Notes: generated by a model not told the origin, from the letters alone. A DNA stretch of 64,000 nucleotides from Gari tellinella (GCA_922989275.2 OV277870.1:61095079-61159078), one strand, 5' to 3'; counted from the first letter of the stretch, positions 31,558 through 41,529 are shown. Translations and numbers: made by a program.

Positions 31558-31822
31558 GGCGACCAAATGCAAGAGAAAAACGATACAGTTAGCTTTAACA
31601 GGAGCTATCTGCATTATTTTTGTCCCTCATTCAGCAGACATCCGCACCAGCTACCTATAGCTTTTAATAATTTTGCTGGTTGGTCGCTTATGTATAGTCT
31701 TTCAAACAAAACGGGTCACGGAGGAAGCGTGCCCAGTTACATTTATCTATTCTATGCGGACAAGCGACATACATGTAGACGCGGCGGTTCGATTTCTCAC
31801 CGCATGGAGAATAACTGTAAGG
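31558..31822 (+). other. Possible exon ending in a strong 5' splice site
   Basis: A frame from ATG 31567 runs to AAG|GTAAGTAT at about 31820, a near-consensus donor, giving about 85 residues (it includes GGSVPSYIYLFYADKRHTC). In a second frame ATGGCGACC at 31557 gives a 35-residue peptide with a basic start and a hydrophobic run (QLALTGAICIIFV) before a TAG. GGTTCGATTTC at about 31788 looks like a box B, so a tRNA-derived relic is also possible. No family recognised. Confidence 0.25.
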
Positions 31823-31849
31823 TAAGTATATATGTATGCGTGAAAGTAA

Positions 31850-31936
31850 CAATTATATTAATGGTTATTATTACTGTTATTATCATTATTATTATTAATA
31901 TAATAATAAATGATAATAATAATAATAATATTAATG
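31850..31936. repeat. (ATT/AAT)n microsatellite
   Basis: Imperfect ATT then AAT runs directly after the putative splice donor. Confidence 0.85.
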
Positions 31937-32085
31937 GTATGTAAACATTTGTAAAAACATACTATATTCAACAACAATTAAGTATTAGCACTTATCCTAC
32001 TAATAACTCGCAGGGGTTCTAATGGATGGCCTTTAAAGATTTTGTTTTCTTTACCAAGAAGGCTCTACAAGGGAAATAATGTTAA

Positions 32086-32290
32086 CAGTGTAAACCCTCG
32101 TCTGAGGGTTCGTTCGAGTGCCCTCTGATTTTGGTGTACACCATCTGCAGGTGATTATCTACTTGGTTCAACTAGGGTTTTAACCCTTAGCCTGCCGTTT
32201 TCGACTTGACTGGATTTTGTGTTTTTCTAACAGTTTGGATCTAGATCAAACGCCGCGTTACTCGGCGTCTGATCTGTATCCAAAAATTAA
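32086..32290. repeat. Family F hairpin followed by family G hairpin
   Basis: F-like arms ACAGTGTAAACCCTCGTCTG / GATTTTGGTGTACACCATC at 32088-32152, then AACAGTTTGGATCTAGATCA with tip GCCGCGTTACTCGGC at 32228-32284. Both are diverged. Confidence 0.5.
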
Positions 32291-32529
32291 AAAAAAATCT
32301 TGAACGTGTATAGTTCATATAAACACTTAGGTGGTTTTGCTGATTACTGTAGTAAGATTGGGTTAGCTTTACACAATATAATTACAAAATTATTCCACCA
32401 TCACTGCATGGTGCGGTGAAAGAAGGTGACAAGGTTTGTACACACTGTTTGATCATATCATGTTTCCTTCAATAAATAGGTAAATAATAACATTTCAGTA
32501 TCATTAAGGCAGTATTATTCGAACTGTAT

Positions 32530-32870
32530 AGTTGATTTCCCCTAAGACGTGCCGTGTGTTATTGAGGGCGTCTTAGATTGTCATGTGCAGTTGGGGTCAA
32601 CTGTACAGTCTGATTGAAAAAAAAGATACTTTTTTAGCAAGGAGTTATAACTTGGCCTACAGTGTGCAAGTTCCCCTAAGACGTGCCGCTTATATAGAGG
32701 GCGTCTTAGATTGTAGTGTGCAGTTGGGATTGCAAGTGCAGGCTTACATTGAATATTGACTATTTTTTTTGTAGAGTTATAATTTGTCTTTGTAATGCAA
32801 GTACCCCTAAGACGTGCCGCGTATATAGAGGGCGTCTTAGATTACAGTGTGCAGTTGGGTTCGCATTACA
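32530..32870. repeat. Three tandem ~128-bp units each with a CTAAGACG/CGTCTTAG hairpin
   Basis: Units at about 32538-32600, 32672-32733 and 32795-32858 share CCCCTAAGACGTGCCGCGTA, then TATAGAGGGCGTCTTAGATT and GTGCAGTTGGG. The 9-bp stem CTAAGACG(C/T)..GCGTCTTAG is invariant, and the surrounding 60 bases of each unit are less conserved. They lie just beyond the 3' end of LINE-2 (which is read leftwards). No known family is recognised. Confidence 0.7.
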
Positions 32871-32961
32871 GACGTTTGCGCTGACTTTCTCATAGATACA
32901 TATTATGTTCGGTAGGAGTGGTAAGTATTATACAGTTGTACAGGTAAGTACTGGCTTTTGG

Positions 32962-33075
32962 GTAAGTATATATATATATATATATATCTCTCTCTTCTCT
33001 TCCCTCTTTCTATCTCTCACTCACCCACTCTCTCTCTCTACCCCTCTCTCTCTCTCAGACACTTTCTTTCTCTAA
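32962..33075. repeat. (TA)n(CT)n tract at the LINE-2 3' end
   Basis: TATATATATATATATATA followed by CTCT-rich sequence up to about 33060, 25 bases before the end of ORF2. Read on the LINE strand this is a (GA)n(TA)n tail. Confidence 0.8.
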
Positions 33076-33086
33076 TTCTTGATAAT

Positions 33087-36000
33087 TTATTGATGTAATT
33101 TTATTATTATTTTAATGAACTCACATAGCTTGCTAAATTCGACTTTATCAGTTGTATTAATAAGGCTTTTGAATTTCAGAATGTTTGGATTTGAATAAAA
33201 ATGTCTTTTAAGGTATTTTTGTCGTAAATGCGTTAATTCTCTACAGATAAGAAGGTAATGGAATTCGTCTCCTATTTCTTGATGGCATAAAGTGCAAAAT
33301 CGCTCATTTCTGTTTAGTGAGTTCCACCTTCCTGTTTCAATTGGCAGTTTATGATTTCTTGTTCTGAATCTGACTATATAATTTAAGTTTTTATATGGAG
33401 TATTTAATAAATAGTTTTCAAATTCAAAAGTTTCCTTAAAAATCCTATAAGTTGAGCAACTACTAGATGTAGCAATAGTATTATACCATTCGTTTAGGAA
33501 CAAATCTTTCAGCTTTTGTTTAGTTGCTGTGATTAACCATTTTCTATTTGGAAATAGATTAGTTTGCCATATGCCAATGAATCCACACTTAATGAAAATA
33601 GTTCTTATAAAATCAAGCCAGCAGAATGATTTTTTTAGCTGGTCTTCTCTCAAATCTGATGATTGCTTTTTTAATGACAGGTACATTTTGTGGGATAGTT
33701 TGTTTGTTGTGTTGATGTCTACTACCTTCGACCAGAAGGCGACTGCACGTGTACAGATGTCTATATTGATTGGCATTACTCCCGTTTCTCCATACACAAT
33801 ACAGGTTGGTGTTGACTTTTTCATTTGTAAAATATGTTTTAGGAACTTTAATTGCACTCTTTCAATGACCTCATTGTTGCCAAAGCCCCATATCTCACAC
33901 CCATATAAAAGGATAGGTTTGACAGTTTTATTAAATATGTCAATTTGTAAATCAATTGGTAGTAATAATTGTTTTGCCTTTTTTATCAGACTGTATACAG
34001 CCCTTGTACCTTGTTCGGCTATATGTTTTTTGGCATGATAGAAAGATCCACTGCGACTGAAAAAGATCCCTAGATATTTGTATTCACTAACATTCTCTAG
34101 ATATACTCCATCATATTTAAATCGATGTTGCAGTTGCCTACCCCTAGAGAATATCAGTATTTTTGTTTTACTTATATTTACTTTAAGCCTCCACGTATCA
34201 CAATATGAACTGTACGCATTAAGTGCGTTTTGTAGATCGCTGGCGCTTTCACATACTATTACAGTGTCATCTGCATATAATAAAACAAACAATTTTAGGT
34301 ATGTTAAGACCGAGTCTTGATCGTATTCTATGTGCACACCGTTTAGGTTTCCACTGTCGGCAAAAAAATCATGAAGGTCATTTAGGTAAAGCGAGAATAG
34401 GATTGGTGATAGGTTTTCTCCCTGTCTTACCCCTATGTTACTTGGGAAAAAGTCAGAACATTTACCGTTTACTTTGACACAAGATTTAATATTACTATAC
34501 ATATTCTTTATTAGTGTGTGACATTTGCCGGTTATGTTATATTTCAATAGTTTAGACCATAGTCCTGCTCTCCAGACCGTATCAAAAGCCTGTTTTAGAT
34601 CAATAAAAGCGCAAAATATTTTTGTCTTTCTGTTCTTTAGTAGCTGGATTAATGTATGTAATATAAACATGTTGTCTACTGTAGAGAAGCCATGCCTAAA
34701 ACCAGCTTGGAACTCATTTATTACGTCGTTGTTTTCTGCAAACGTTTGAAGTCTATTATTAATGATTGCGGTGAATAGTTTGCCTAAGCAACTCAATAAG
34801 GTTATTGGTCTGTAGTTTTCTGCTTTCGCCTTTTCGCCTTTATTTTTATAGATTGGATTTATGATACCGATTGTCCATGTTTCAGGAATTATTCCACAGT
34901 TGAAGATCAAATTGAAGAGTTTTAGGTAAATTGGTTTCATTGTATGAAGTGTTGCTTTTATGTGTTCGTTTAGGACTGAGTCATAACCAGGTGCCTTATT
35001 ATTTTTTAATGATGTAATAGCCCTTTCTATTTCTTCTGCAGTAATTTCTGAATTTATTGCGTCATTTTGATTTTCAGTTATATCATCTTGTGTCTGAATA
35101 TTAACTTCGTTGATATTGTCTGTCTCATTATAATTTACGTTTTTGAAATGTTCGTGTAGATCATTTAGACTTGCAGCTATGTCATTTTGCTTTGAATCGC
35201 TGAGAGCTTTCCAGTATTTACGTGGGTTTGAATTACCAAGTCGCCTGAGTCTCGCCACGTTCTTTCTCTTGAATTCTAAATTGAATTTATTTAATATGCT
35301 TTTATATCGTTTTCCTTCAGCTTTAAGATTGTCCCTGTGTTGAGTAGTTTTCCTTAATTTGTATTGATATTTAGCCGAATGAAATCTTTTTCTTGCAGCT
35401 CTACATTGTTTACCAAACCAACGTGGGGTGGTGTTATCAGATTGTGTTACCCTAGTGTATTTTGTTTGGCTAAACACGTGAGTAGCATTATCATGGAACA
35501 GCTGTGAGATATCTTGTACAATACCATCAATATCATGCTTTATTACCTCCCTTTTATTTTCTAGGAGTGATAAAGTTTGTACAATTTCATCTAATTTGTC
35601 GCTATTTTTAAACATGTTTGCATATTCGTTTTCTTTTGACGCCTCCCACATATTTGCAGATATAACTTTCTCGCTTTGGCTTGCTTTTATCACATACTCA
35701 AAATGTAATTTTAAAATAACAGAACAATGGACATCCGAGAGTAGTGGTGAAAAATCGTTAACATGCAACGAACTGATGTCATAAAATAAATTGGCACTAC
35801 ATATAAAATAATCAATAGTACTGACATCGTTAGAAGTCGGCTGCCCGTTTAAGTCACCATTTGTTCTTCCGTTCAAAATAAAAAAGTTGTTAGTTTGCAA
35901 AAATTCTATCAATTTATATCCATAATTGTTCACTGAATTATCACAATTTTTTCTTTCAGTCTGGACCTGAGAATCTAGAAAGCTGTTTATTTCAGTAATG

Positions 36001-36617
36001 TATTCATCATATATTTCAAAGTTTTGACTTTGTTCTGAAATATCTCTATCTACATGTATATAGTCTCTTAATTGCTTAGTTCGTGAGTTGAAATCACCAA
36101 ACAGACATACTGTATTGTACCTGTTAACTAACGAGTCTAGTTCTACCTGGATAGCTGAAAATGGATCAACATTTGCATAAACAGATGATTCAGGGGGTAT
36201 GTATATTACACCACATAAAATATCGTCTTTTTTAGTTAATCTTTTAGAAATAACAAACCAGTAAACAAGTTCACATTCCGTCTCTATCACTGTCACAAAT
36301 TGGTTTATTGTATGTTTTACCGCTATTGCTAGGCCGCCCGATTTTACGCTTGACTTTTTCAGTCTATTTTTGAAATGACATTGAAATGAATTGGTATCAA
36401 ATGTATCGAAACACGTCATTTTCGTTTCTTGAAATCCAATGATATCATGCTGATTAATGAAATTTAGAAAGTCTGGACAATTTTGCTTACTAGTTAATCC
36501 GCATACATTCAAAGATAGTATATCGATATTGCTTACTTTTATCGATTTACCGTTTTTTTTCAGGGTTTTCAGGGTTAAACGTTTGATCGTCAGGTGACTC
36601 TCCCTCGCACCGTTACT
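33087..36617 (-). CDS. LINE-2 ORF2: APE endonuclease and reverse transcriptase
   Basis: An uninterrupted frame; from the TTG at 36512 it is 1141 residues. Residues 1-270 are an APE-type endonuclease: LNVCGL, FQETK (catalytic Glu29), LFGDFNSR (140), STIDYF (234) and SDVH (259-262, one residue longer than the usual SDH). Residues about 480-800 are the reverse transcriptase: NNKAPGYDSV, NYRPITLL, FQAGFRHGFST, AFIDLKQAFDTVW, GVRQGENLSPILFS and YADD at 746-749. Near residue 1065 is the zinc knuckle CTLCHQEIGDEFHYLLIC. The frame opens at 36617, five bases before the end of ORF1, and contains no ATG before residue 32, so its start is unclear. It nicks target DNA and copies the element RNA. Clade: APE-type LINE, L1/Tx1-like by its ORF1, not settled. 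Confidence 0.95.
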   Translation of the reverse strand, partial: SNGARESHLTIKRLTLKTLKKNGKSIKVSNIDILSLNVCGLTSKQNCPDFLNFINQHDIIGFQETKMTCFDTFDTNSFQCHFKNRLKKSSVKSGGLAIAVKHTINQFVTVIETECELVYWFVISKRLTKKDDILCGVIYIPPESSVYANVDPFSAIQVELDSLVNRYNTVCLFGDFNSRTKQLRDYIHVDRDISEQSQNFEIYDEYITEINSFLDSQVQTERKNCDNSVNNYGYKLIEFLQTNNFFILNGRTNGDLNGQPTSNDVSTIDYFICSANLFYDISSLHVNDFSPLLSDVHCSVILKLHFEYVIKASQSEKVISANMWEASKENEYANMFKNSDKLDEIVQTLSLLENKREVIKHDIDGIVQDISQLFHDNATHVFSQTKYTRVTQSDNTTPRWFGKQCRAARKRFHSAKYQYKLRKTTQHRDNLKAEGKRYKSILNKFNLEFKRKNVARLRRLGNSNPRKYWKALSDSKQNDIAASLNDLHEHFKNVNYNETDNINEVNIQTQDDITENQNDAINSEITAEEIERAITSLKNNKAPGYDSVLNEHIKATLHTMKPIYLKLFNLIFNCGIIPETWTIGIINPIYKNKGEKAKAENYRPITLLSCLGKLFTAIINNRLQTFAENNDVINEFQAGFRHGFSTVDNMFILHTLIQLLKNRKTKIFCAFIDLKQAFDTVWRAGLWSKLLKYNITGKCHTLIKNMYSNIKSCVKVNGKCSDFFPSNIGVRQGENLSPILFSLYLNDLHDFFADSGNLNGVHIEYDQDSVLTYLKLFVLLYADDTVIVCESASDLQNALNAYSSYCDTWRLKVNISKTKILIFSRGRQLQHRFKYDGVYLENVSEYKYLGIFFSRSGSFYHAKKHIAEQGTRAVYSLIKKAKQLLLPIDLQIDIFNKTVKPILLYGCEIWGFGNNEVIERVQLKFLKHILQMKKSTPTCIVYGETGVMPINIDICTRAVAFWSKVVDINTTNKLSHKMYLSLKKQSSDLREDQLKKSFCWLDFIRTIFIKCGFIGIWQTNLFPNRKWLITATKQKLKDLFLNEWYNTIATSSSCSTYRIFKETFEFENYLLNTPYKNLNYIVRFRTRNHKLPIETGRWNSLNRNERFCTLCHQEIGDEFHYLLICRELTHLRQKYLKRHFYSNPNILKFKSLINTTDKVEFSKLCEFIKIIIKLHQ

Positions 36618-38376
36618 CTACATGAATGGTATCGCCAGGAGAGGAGTCACGTGACACCTGTTGGGTATTGTGTATCGCCGTGCTTTCGTCTACACTATCA
36701 TTTTCACGATCACTGGATGTCACGTGATTTAAAGTTTGATTTGGCACTGTTAAATTTGATTGAATGTCATTTGTTTCAAATTCTACAGGAGATTGGTCAC
36801 GTGATACGTTTTGTGTATTGCGTATCGGCGTTCCATTACCTAGGCTGCCATTTTCACGGACACTGGGGGTCACGGGATTTTTGGGTGGACTCGGCACTGT
36901 TATTTGCATGTCCTCTGCTTCAGATTCACTGTCACTCGCGTTTCTGTACTTTTTTAGATCTGTATCGTCGATCGGTGACCGTGCCTTTTGCTTTGGTCTC
37001 GTAACTCTGTTTCTAGGGGGTCCCTCTGTGTCGCTGTCACTCATTCTGAATGTATCGAACCTATTTCTATTATTAAATGATGGGAATTGACGGTTTCCAA
37101 ATGCTACGCGCCTGTGTTCTCGTGGTGTCTGAGACGGATATCGTCTATAATATGGAGTTTCATGAATATCTCTCTGGGATGCAATGTTAGTAGTATCATT
37201 TTGGGTCTGCATGGTTTGGTCATAGAGCCGTCCGTTAATATAGAGTTTATCTCGTATAAGAACTACTTTGTTGTTTGGGTTTTGTTGAAATTTTCGCATA
37301 ACGGGGTATAATTCCTTGCGTCTTTGCTCCATTTCTATAGGGAATTGCTCGCGCACACTGTATCCTCGCCTTTGTTTATTTAGGTCAATGCCCCGTTTTC
37401 TGATTTGTTCGCGATCGCGAAATTTCTCAAATTTGGCAACAATCGGTCGTGGATTTCTTGCATCTCGACGTCTTCTGCCTAGTCTATGTACCCGGTCAAA
37501 CACTATCGAGTCTATGCTGGGTGGGTCCTCACTTGCTACTTCCTCTTTTAGAAAAGATCTCAACACTAATTCTATGTTTTCACGGTCGTCTTCTGTGTTT
37601 TCTTTAATGCCGAAAAAAAGAAGGTTCTCCTGCATTGATCGTGCTTTCATTTCTTGCATATCATCATAAAGCATTTGGCTTTTGTCTTGTGATTGCTTTA
37701 TTTCTCTCTTTAAATAATCATTCTCTTTTTTTAAGTTTTGTATGTCGTTATCTGTGCTGGCTTTTGATTCGAGATGCTGGTCGAAAATTGTTCCTATCGT
37801 CTGACATGAGCTTTCTACTTCTCTGATTTTGTTTGCCATATGTTTGTTATCTGTTTTTAGATTTGAGACGTCTAACCTTAACAAAGACATGTCTTTTTCC
37901 ATCGGGGCAAGTTTTGATACGTTTTGTTCAATGGCTGATAACCGGGACAATACCGACATATTTGTCTCTTGCATTTGTTTCATTAGGTCAAATATACCGT
38001 TACTGTGGCCATTATTAAATTGTCCATTGTTTCCTTGTGTTGGTGGCCAGTTTGATTGTGATTGGGCTTGACCTGTATTATTTTGTTGAAAGTGTTCACC
38101 TCCATAGTATGTGGGTGGGGGTACAAACTGTTGATAGTTCGGCGATAAACCACAATTTTGGTTCATAAACTGCTGTTGGCTTTGATACTGATGTTGTTGT
38201 TGGTTATTCTGATCTGCGTTGAATTGGTTGAATGGTAACTGTGTGTTATTTGTGCAAGTTTGGATTTGCTCACCTTGTATTCCTTGTTGACCGGTAGCAA
38301 TTGTTGATCCTTTGTTACCATTTTGCGCGCAAACTGAGTTTTTCAAGTTCGATTTTTTGCTGTTTTTGCCGGCCAT
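36613..38376 (-). CDS. LINE-2 ORF1: RNA-binding chaperone-like protein (L1 ORF1p type)
   Basis: 587 residues from ATG 38376 to TAA 36613. Residues 25-125 are Gln/Asn-rich. About 135-245 is a heptad coiled coil (LSRLSAIEQNVSKLAPMEKD onward), expected to trimerise. At 250-300 ENLLFFGIKENTEDDRENIE opens an RRM-like domain, followed by RVHRLGRRRRDARNPRPIVA and a C-terminal-domain-like stretch to about 387 (VLIRDKLYINGRLYD): the order coil-RRM-CTD of L1 ORF1p. Residues 390-587 are a polar Ser/Thr/Pro-rich tail unlike mammalian L1. Its likely role is binding LINE RNA in the retrotransposition particle. Both ORFs are intact, so the copy is young. The upstream 200 bases (38377-38600) are the probable 5' UTR. 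Confidence 0.9.
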   Translation of the reverse strand: MAGKNSKKSNLKNSVCAQNGNKGSTIATGQQGIQGEQIQTCTNNTQLPFNQFNADQNNQQQHQYQSQQQFMNQNCGLSPNYQQFVPPPTYYGGEHFQQNNTGQAQSQSNWPPTQGNNGQFNNGHSNGIFDLMKQMQETNMSVLSRLSAIEQNVSKLAPMEKDMSLLRLDVSNLKTDNKHMANKIREVESSCQTIGTIFDQHLESKASTDNDIQNLKKENDYLKREIKQSQDKSQMLYDDMQEMKARSMQENLLFFGIKENTEDDRENIELVLRSFLKEEVASEDPPSIDSIVFDRVHRLGRRRRDARNPRPIVAKFEKFRDREQIRKRGIDLNKQRRGYSVREQFPIEMEQRRKELYPVMRKFQQNPNNKVVLIRDKLYINGRLYDQTMQTQNDTTNIASQRDIHETPYYRRYPSQTPREHRRVAFGNRQFPSFNNRNRFDTFRMSDSDTEGPPRNRVTRPKQKARSPIDDTDLKKYRNASDSESEAEDMQITVPSPPKNPVTPSVRENGSLGNGTPIRNTQNVSRDQSPVEFETNDIQSNLTVPNQTLNHVTSSDRENDSVDESTAIHNTQQVSRDSSPGDTIHVE

Positions 38377-38610
38377 TGTCCGTTTTAAGCATAATCACAA
38401 CTATCCATGTACTAGATTTCACATTTCAAACACTCTTAAGGTCCTTTTTTTGAATATATCACCTTTTAATATGCGATTTTTTAATAAATATCTGAGACAG
38501 TTTTATAAGTCCGCCTTCTCGCTAGAGCCTCGTGTGATATATCATTTTAAAGAGCAATTCGTTGCCTACACGATGGTATAATGCACGATAAGATCACATA
38601 AGTCACAACA
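38377..38610 (-). mobile_element. LINE-2 5' UTR (presumed)
   Basis: AT-rich sequence without another gene between ORF1 and the next MITE at 38613. The exact 5' end and a target duplication could not be identified by eye. Confidence 0.4.
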
Positions 38611-38612
38611 TA

Positions 38613-38767
38613 CAGTAAAACCTCTCTATTACGACCATTAAAACGAAGGCAAATTGAAGAAAGGTGACAGCTTTTAAAAGAGCTTTATGTTTTACGACCA
38701 CATTGCTTTAAGACGTTACATGCCTTAAACACCTGCTTATTAACACACTCTTTTGGTCGGATTATAG
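38613..38767. mobile_element. Family B MITE, degenerate
   Basis: CAGTAAAACCTCTCTATTAC after TA; interior AAGGTGACAGCTTTTAAAAG is shortened; right end degenerate (TTTTGGTCGGATTATAGATT). Confidence 0.6.
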
Positions 38768-38840
38768 ATTACTGGATGATTTGGGTTTACTGCACTGCAA
38801 CACAGTATTGGTGACAATGTGTGTACATGTATGAGTGCTA

Positions 38841-39087
38841 TAGTGGAGAAAACGTTATTCTTTCCCAATAAACGCGTTTACGCCAAAACTATAGTTTCCA
38901 GTACAAACAGTTTGGAGCCAGACCAGATGCCGGATTACCCGGCGTCTGATCAGGCTTCAAACTGTTTGCCACTCAGCTTAATATAAATAGTCAGTATTGT
39001 CAAAAAGATTCTATTTTTTACGTTTTAGTACTTTGCGTTTGCGTTTCGTTTGCATTTAAACGGGAAAGAATAACGTTTTCTCCACTG
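38841..39087. mobile_element. Family A MITE (TA target)
   Basis: TA at 38839-38840 and 39088-39089; TAGTGGAGAAAACGTTATTC and AACGTTTTCTCCACTG ends; hairpin at about 38903-38970. Confidence 0.8.
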
Positions 39088-39293
39088 TACCAGTACGTAT
39101 ATGTGTGGCAGTTTGGTGGAGTCTACACTGGTCTCTGTACTTGTGACAGTGGGTAAATTATTTCCCTCTCAAATCTAAGCTTAATCCTAGCTTTTGTGGG
39201 TATTTATTATCCCTTTGTACTCTTCTAGTACATGCATTTTGAACCAGTCTACTGTTGCATTTTTGATATGACAACAAAAACAATGAAAACATC

Positions 39294-39360
39294 AAACAGT
39301 GTAGACTCTGATCAGAAGGTTCCTATAGGAACCTTCTGATCAGGATCTACACTGATTGCA
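39294..39360. repeat. Family F hairpin
   Basis: CAGTGTAGACTCTGATCAGA, tip AGGTTCCTATAGGAACCT, and complement: nearly perfect, with a tip different from the copy at 19255 but still self-complementary. Confidence 0.75.
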
Positions 39361-39426
39361 TATGTAATCAGTAATCTCTACAGAGGGATATAGGGTTGAA
39401 AGGGTTAAGCCTGACTCGACGTCGAA

Positions 39427-39556
39427 CAGTGGAGAAAACGTTGCTCAATTCCATGTAAATGAAAACAAACGCAATGTATTCAAATTTAGAAACTAACAAT
39501 TTATTGACGGTTCGTTTTAATTTGGATGGCAAACAGTCTGGGGCCTGGACAGTTAG
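39427..39556. repeat. Family A fragment
   Basis: CAGTGGAGAAAACGTTGCTC then diverged interior to GGCAAACAGTCTGGGGCCTG; right half absent. Confidence 0.5.
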
Positions 39557-39610
39557 AATGCTGTAGATGTCGCATTGCACACTTCAGATGTCCTCTGTAA
39601 GATATTAACC

Positions 39611-39795
39611 CAGGGCTGCCATTTCTCCGGATTTTCCCTAAATCTTCGGATTGTTTTTCTAGTACATGCTAACTTAAAGCAGACTGAAAGTAAAGTAGAA
39701 TGCGCATTCTGCTTTACTTTCAGCCTGCTTTAAGCTACCATGAACATGGAAAAAATCCGGAGATTTAGGAAAAATCCGGAGAAATGGCAGCCCTG
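39611..39795. mobile_element. Family D MITE with family C hairpin
   Basis: CAGGGCTGCCATTTCTCCGG and AGAAATGGCAGCCCTG ends; the centre is a C hairpin (39671-39737) with a shortened tip (GAATGCGCATTC). No clear 6-bp duplication at this copy. Confidence 0.75.
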
Positions 39796-39954
39796 CCGAT
39801 ACATAAGTATTTTGTCCTTTTACAAACAAAGTAATCCCATCATGTATCACGTTATTTCATCAAAATACTGAAATGTAAACAATATAATCTGCCGAACCAA
39901 ATCCTGTTGCTTTTATTAAGCGTGAACCTGCACTGTCACCCGGGTACACTTTCA

Positions 39955-40140
39955 TTTGTAACTGTTTGGATCCAGATCTCACGCCGCGTAGCTCGACATC
40001 TGATCAGAATCTTAACTGGTGGACTTTCGGGTTGGTGTGGGTTGGTTTTTTTGTCAATATGCTGTCTAAAATCTCACTATGAAAAATAATAGCAGACGGC
40101 AGTTTTTAAGCAGACGATAGAACAGCAGTGTAGAGGTTCA
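39955..40140. repeat. Degenerate family G element
   Basis: AACTGTTTGGATCCAGATCT..CATCTGATCAGAATCTTAAC hairpin, then AGCAGACGGCAGTTTTTAAGCAG and CAGTGTAGAGGTTCATT. Confidence 0.45.
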
Positions 40141-40232
40141 TTCCCGCCCTCGTCATAATTATGTCAGAACATCATGGTAAAAATGCTGCTCGTGATGAGA
40201 TCGGAAACAGTAGGCAGTGAAGAGATTATGTA

Positions 40233-40402
40233 CAGTGGAAAAAACGTTATTCCTTCCCGTTTAAACGAAACGCAAACGCAATTCACTAAAACGTAGAGAA
40301 ATGCAACTTTTTGACAATTCTGATAATTCATGTTTATGTTGGTCGCAAACAGTTTGGAGCCTGATCAGACGCCGGGTTACCCGTCTGATCTGGCTCCAAA
40401 CT
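40233..40402. mobile_element. Family A MITE, right end lost
   Basis: CAGTGGAAAAAACGTTATTC after TA; hairpin GCAAACAGTTTGGAGCCTGA..GTCTGATCTGGCTCCAAACTG with eight bases missing from the tip. Confidence 0.65.
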
Positions 40403-40489
40403 GTCTTCTATAAATGTCTGAGACACACACTTCTTTAAAATTTGTTATTAGAACAAAGTAGAGCAAATATCAAAGTAGGAAATAAATTA

Positions 40490-41200
40490 TTGTTACCTCT
40501 GGACTGTGTTCTTATTGTAGATGGTGTGCGTTTAAATGGGAGTTCTGGGGCCTGTGTTACGAAACGTCGTACGACAAATATTGTCGTAAGTCAGATTATA
40601 AAATTCTCAATTATGATTTATTTCTCCATCTAATTCTGTCTTGTGATATCTCTTTGGAATCGTCTTGAAAAGACGATTCCAAAGAGATGTCACAAGACTG
40701 GATTAGATGGAGAAATCAGACATTATATGTGTTTTAAAGTTTTGACTTACGACCTTTTTGTCGTACGACGTTTCGTTGTACCGTTGACCATGTGCCTGTT
40801 GCCTGGATGTTCTTGAGTGTGGGAATGCACTGACCTCTTTGAAACCAGTTGACTAATGGGTTTATGATACAATTCCTAAACAGCTTTTTATATAAATCAA
40901 TGGTGTAATTTTAGCCATGGGTTATGTAAGGCCCGGTGGGAGTGAGGAATGGATGACTGCTACCTCTAGCCTGTGTTTTTTTCTGTAGATGCTGTGGGTC
41001 TAAATGGGATTTTCAGAGTTGAACCGTTGACCCAGTGCCTGTCTGGTGGATCTTGATAGTAGTAATGACGACTCTGGTGCTTTGAAATCATCTTGCTGTG
41101 GGTCTGTTGTACAATTCTTGGGCAGCTTACTATATAGATAAAGGTGTTATTCAGCCATGAATTATGTAGGTCTCGTTGGGGGCGGTGGTTGGAACAACAA
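40490..41200. repeat. Direct duplication (~250-bp units) interrupted by a family E MITE
   Basis: CTGTGTTCTTATTGTAGATG..TTTAAATGGG (40500-40543) and GTTGACCATGTGCCTG..CCATGGGTTATGTAAGG (40785-40935) reappear as CTGTGTTTTTTTCTGTAGATG..CTAAATGGG and GTTGACCCAGTGCCTG..CCATGAATTATGTAGG (40970-41170). In the first unit the E element sits between the two halves, so it came after the duplication. No coding function seen. Confidence 0.65.
40546..40780. mobile_element. Family E MITE
   Basis: GTTACGAAACGTCGTACGAC and TCGTACGACGTTTCGTTG ends; GGAATCGTCTTGAAAAGACG at the centre; arms with ATCTAATTCTGTCTTGTGA. Almost entirely self-complementary. Confidence 0.8.
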
Positions 41201-41427
41201 TGACTTTTAAATCACTGTTTTTATCATGTCATTAATCTTTTAAATGTATGACTCATTTTAAAGTCTTTTCATAAACTAATAATAACAATTATTATATTTG
41301 AAAGAATTTCACTTATTCAAGATTTATTTCCATGTTAAACCATAAGTTAATATACATGTTTGTTTTTACTTTATTGTAAATATAGCTACATAGTATTTGT
41401 CTTTTCTCATTTTGTACATTTATATAA

Positions 41428-41500
41428 TTTTATGTGAAGCGCTTTTTAACGCACAACTCCTGTGAGAAAAGAGTACTGTATAAATCTGGTATAATAATGA
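41428..41500. repeat. Dispersed GCGCT...TATAAA repeat
   Basis: GTGAAGCGCTTTTTAACGCAC..AAAGAGTACTGTATAAATC, diverged copy of 17305-17378. Confidence 0.55.
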
Positions 41501-41529
41501 TACTAATATTAATAATAAATCTCGCTATG

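Noticed and set aside
32530..32870. CRISPR-like array
   Set aside because: Three repeats only, spacers are similar to each other rather than unique, and the context is a eukaryotic genome.
33529..38071. Plus-strand frames of 60-169 codons opposite LINE-2
   Set aside because: Shadows of the intact ORF1 and ORF2 on the minus strand.
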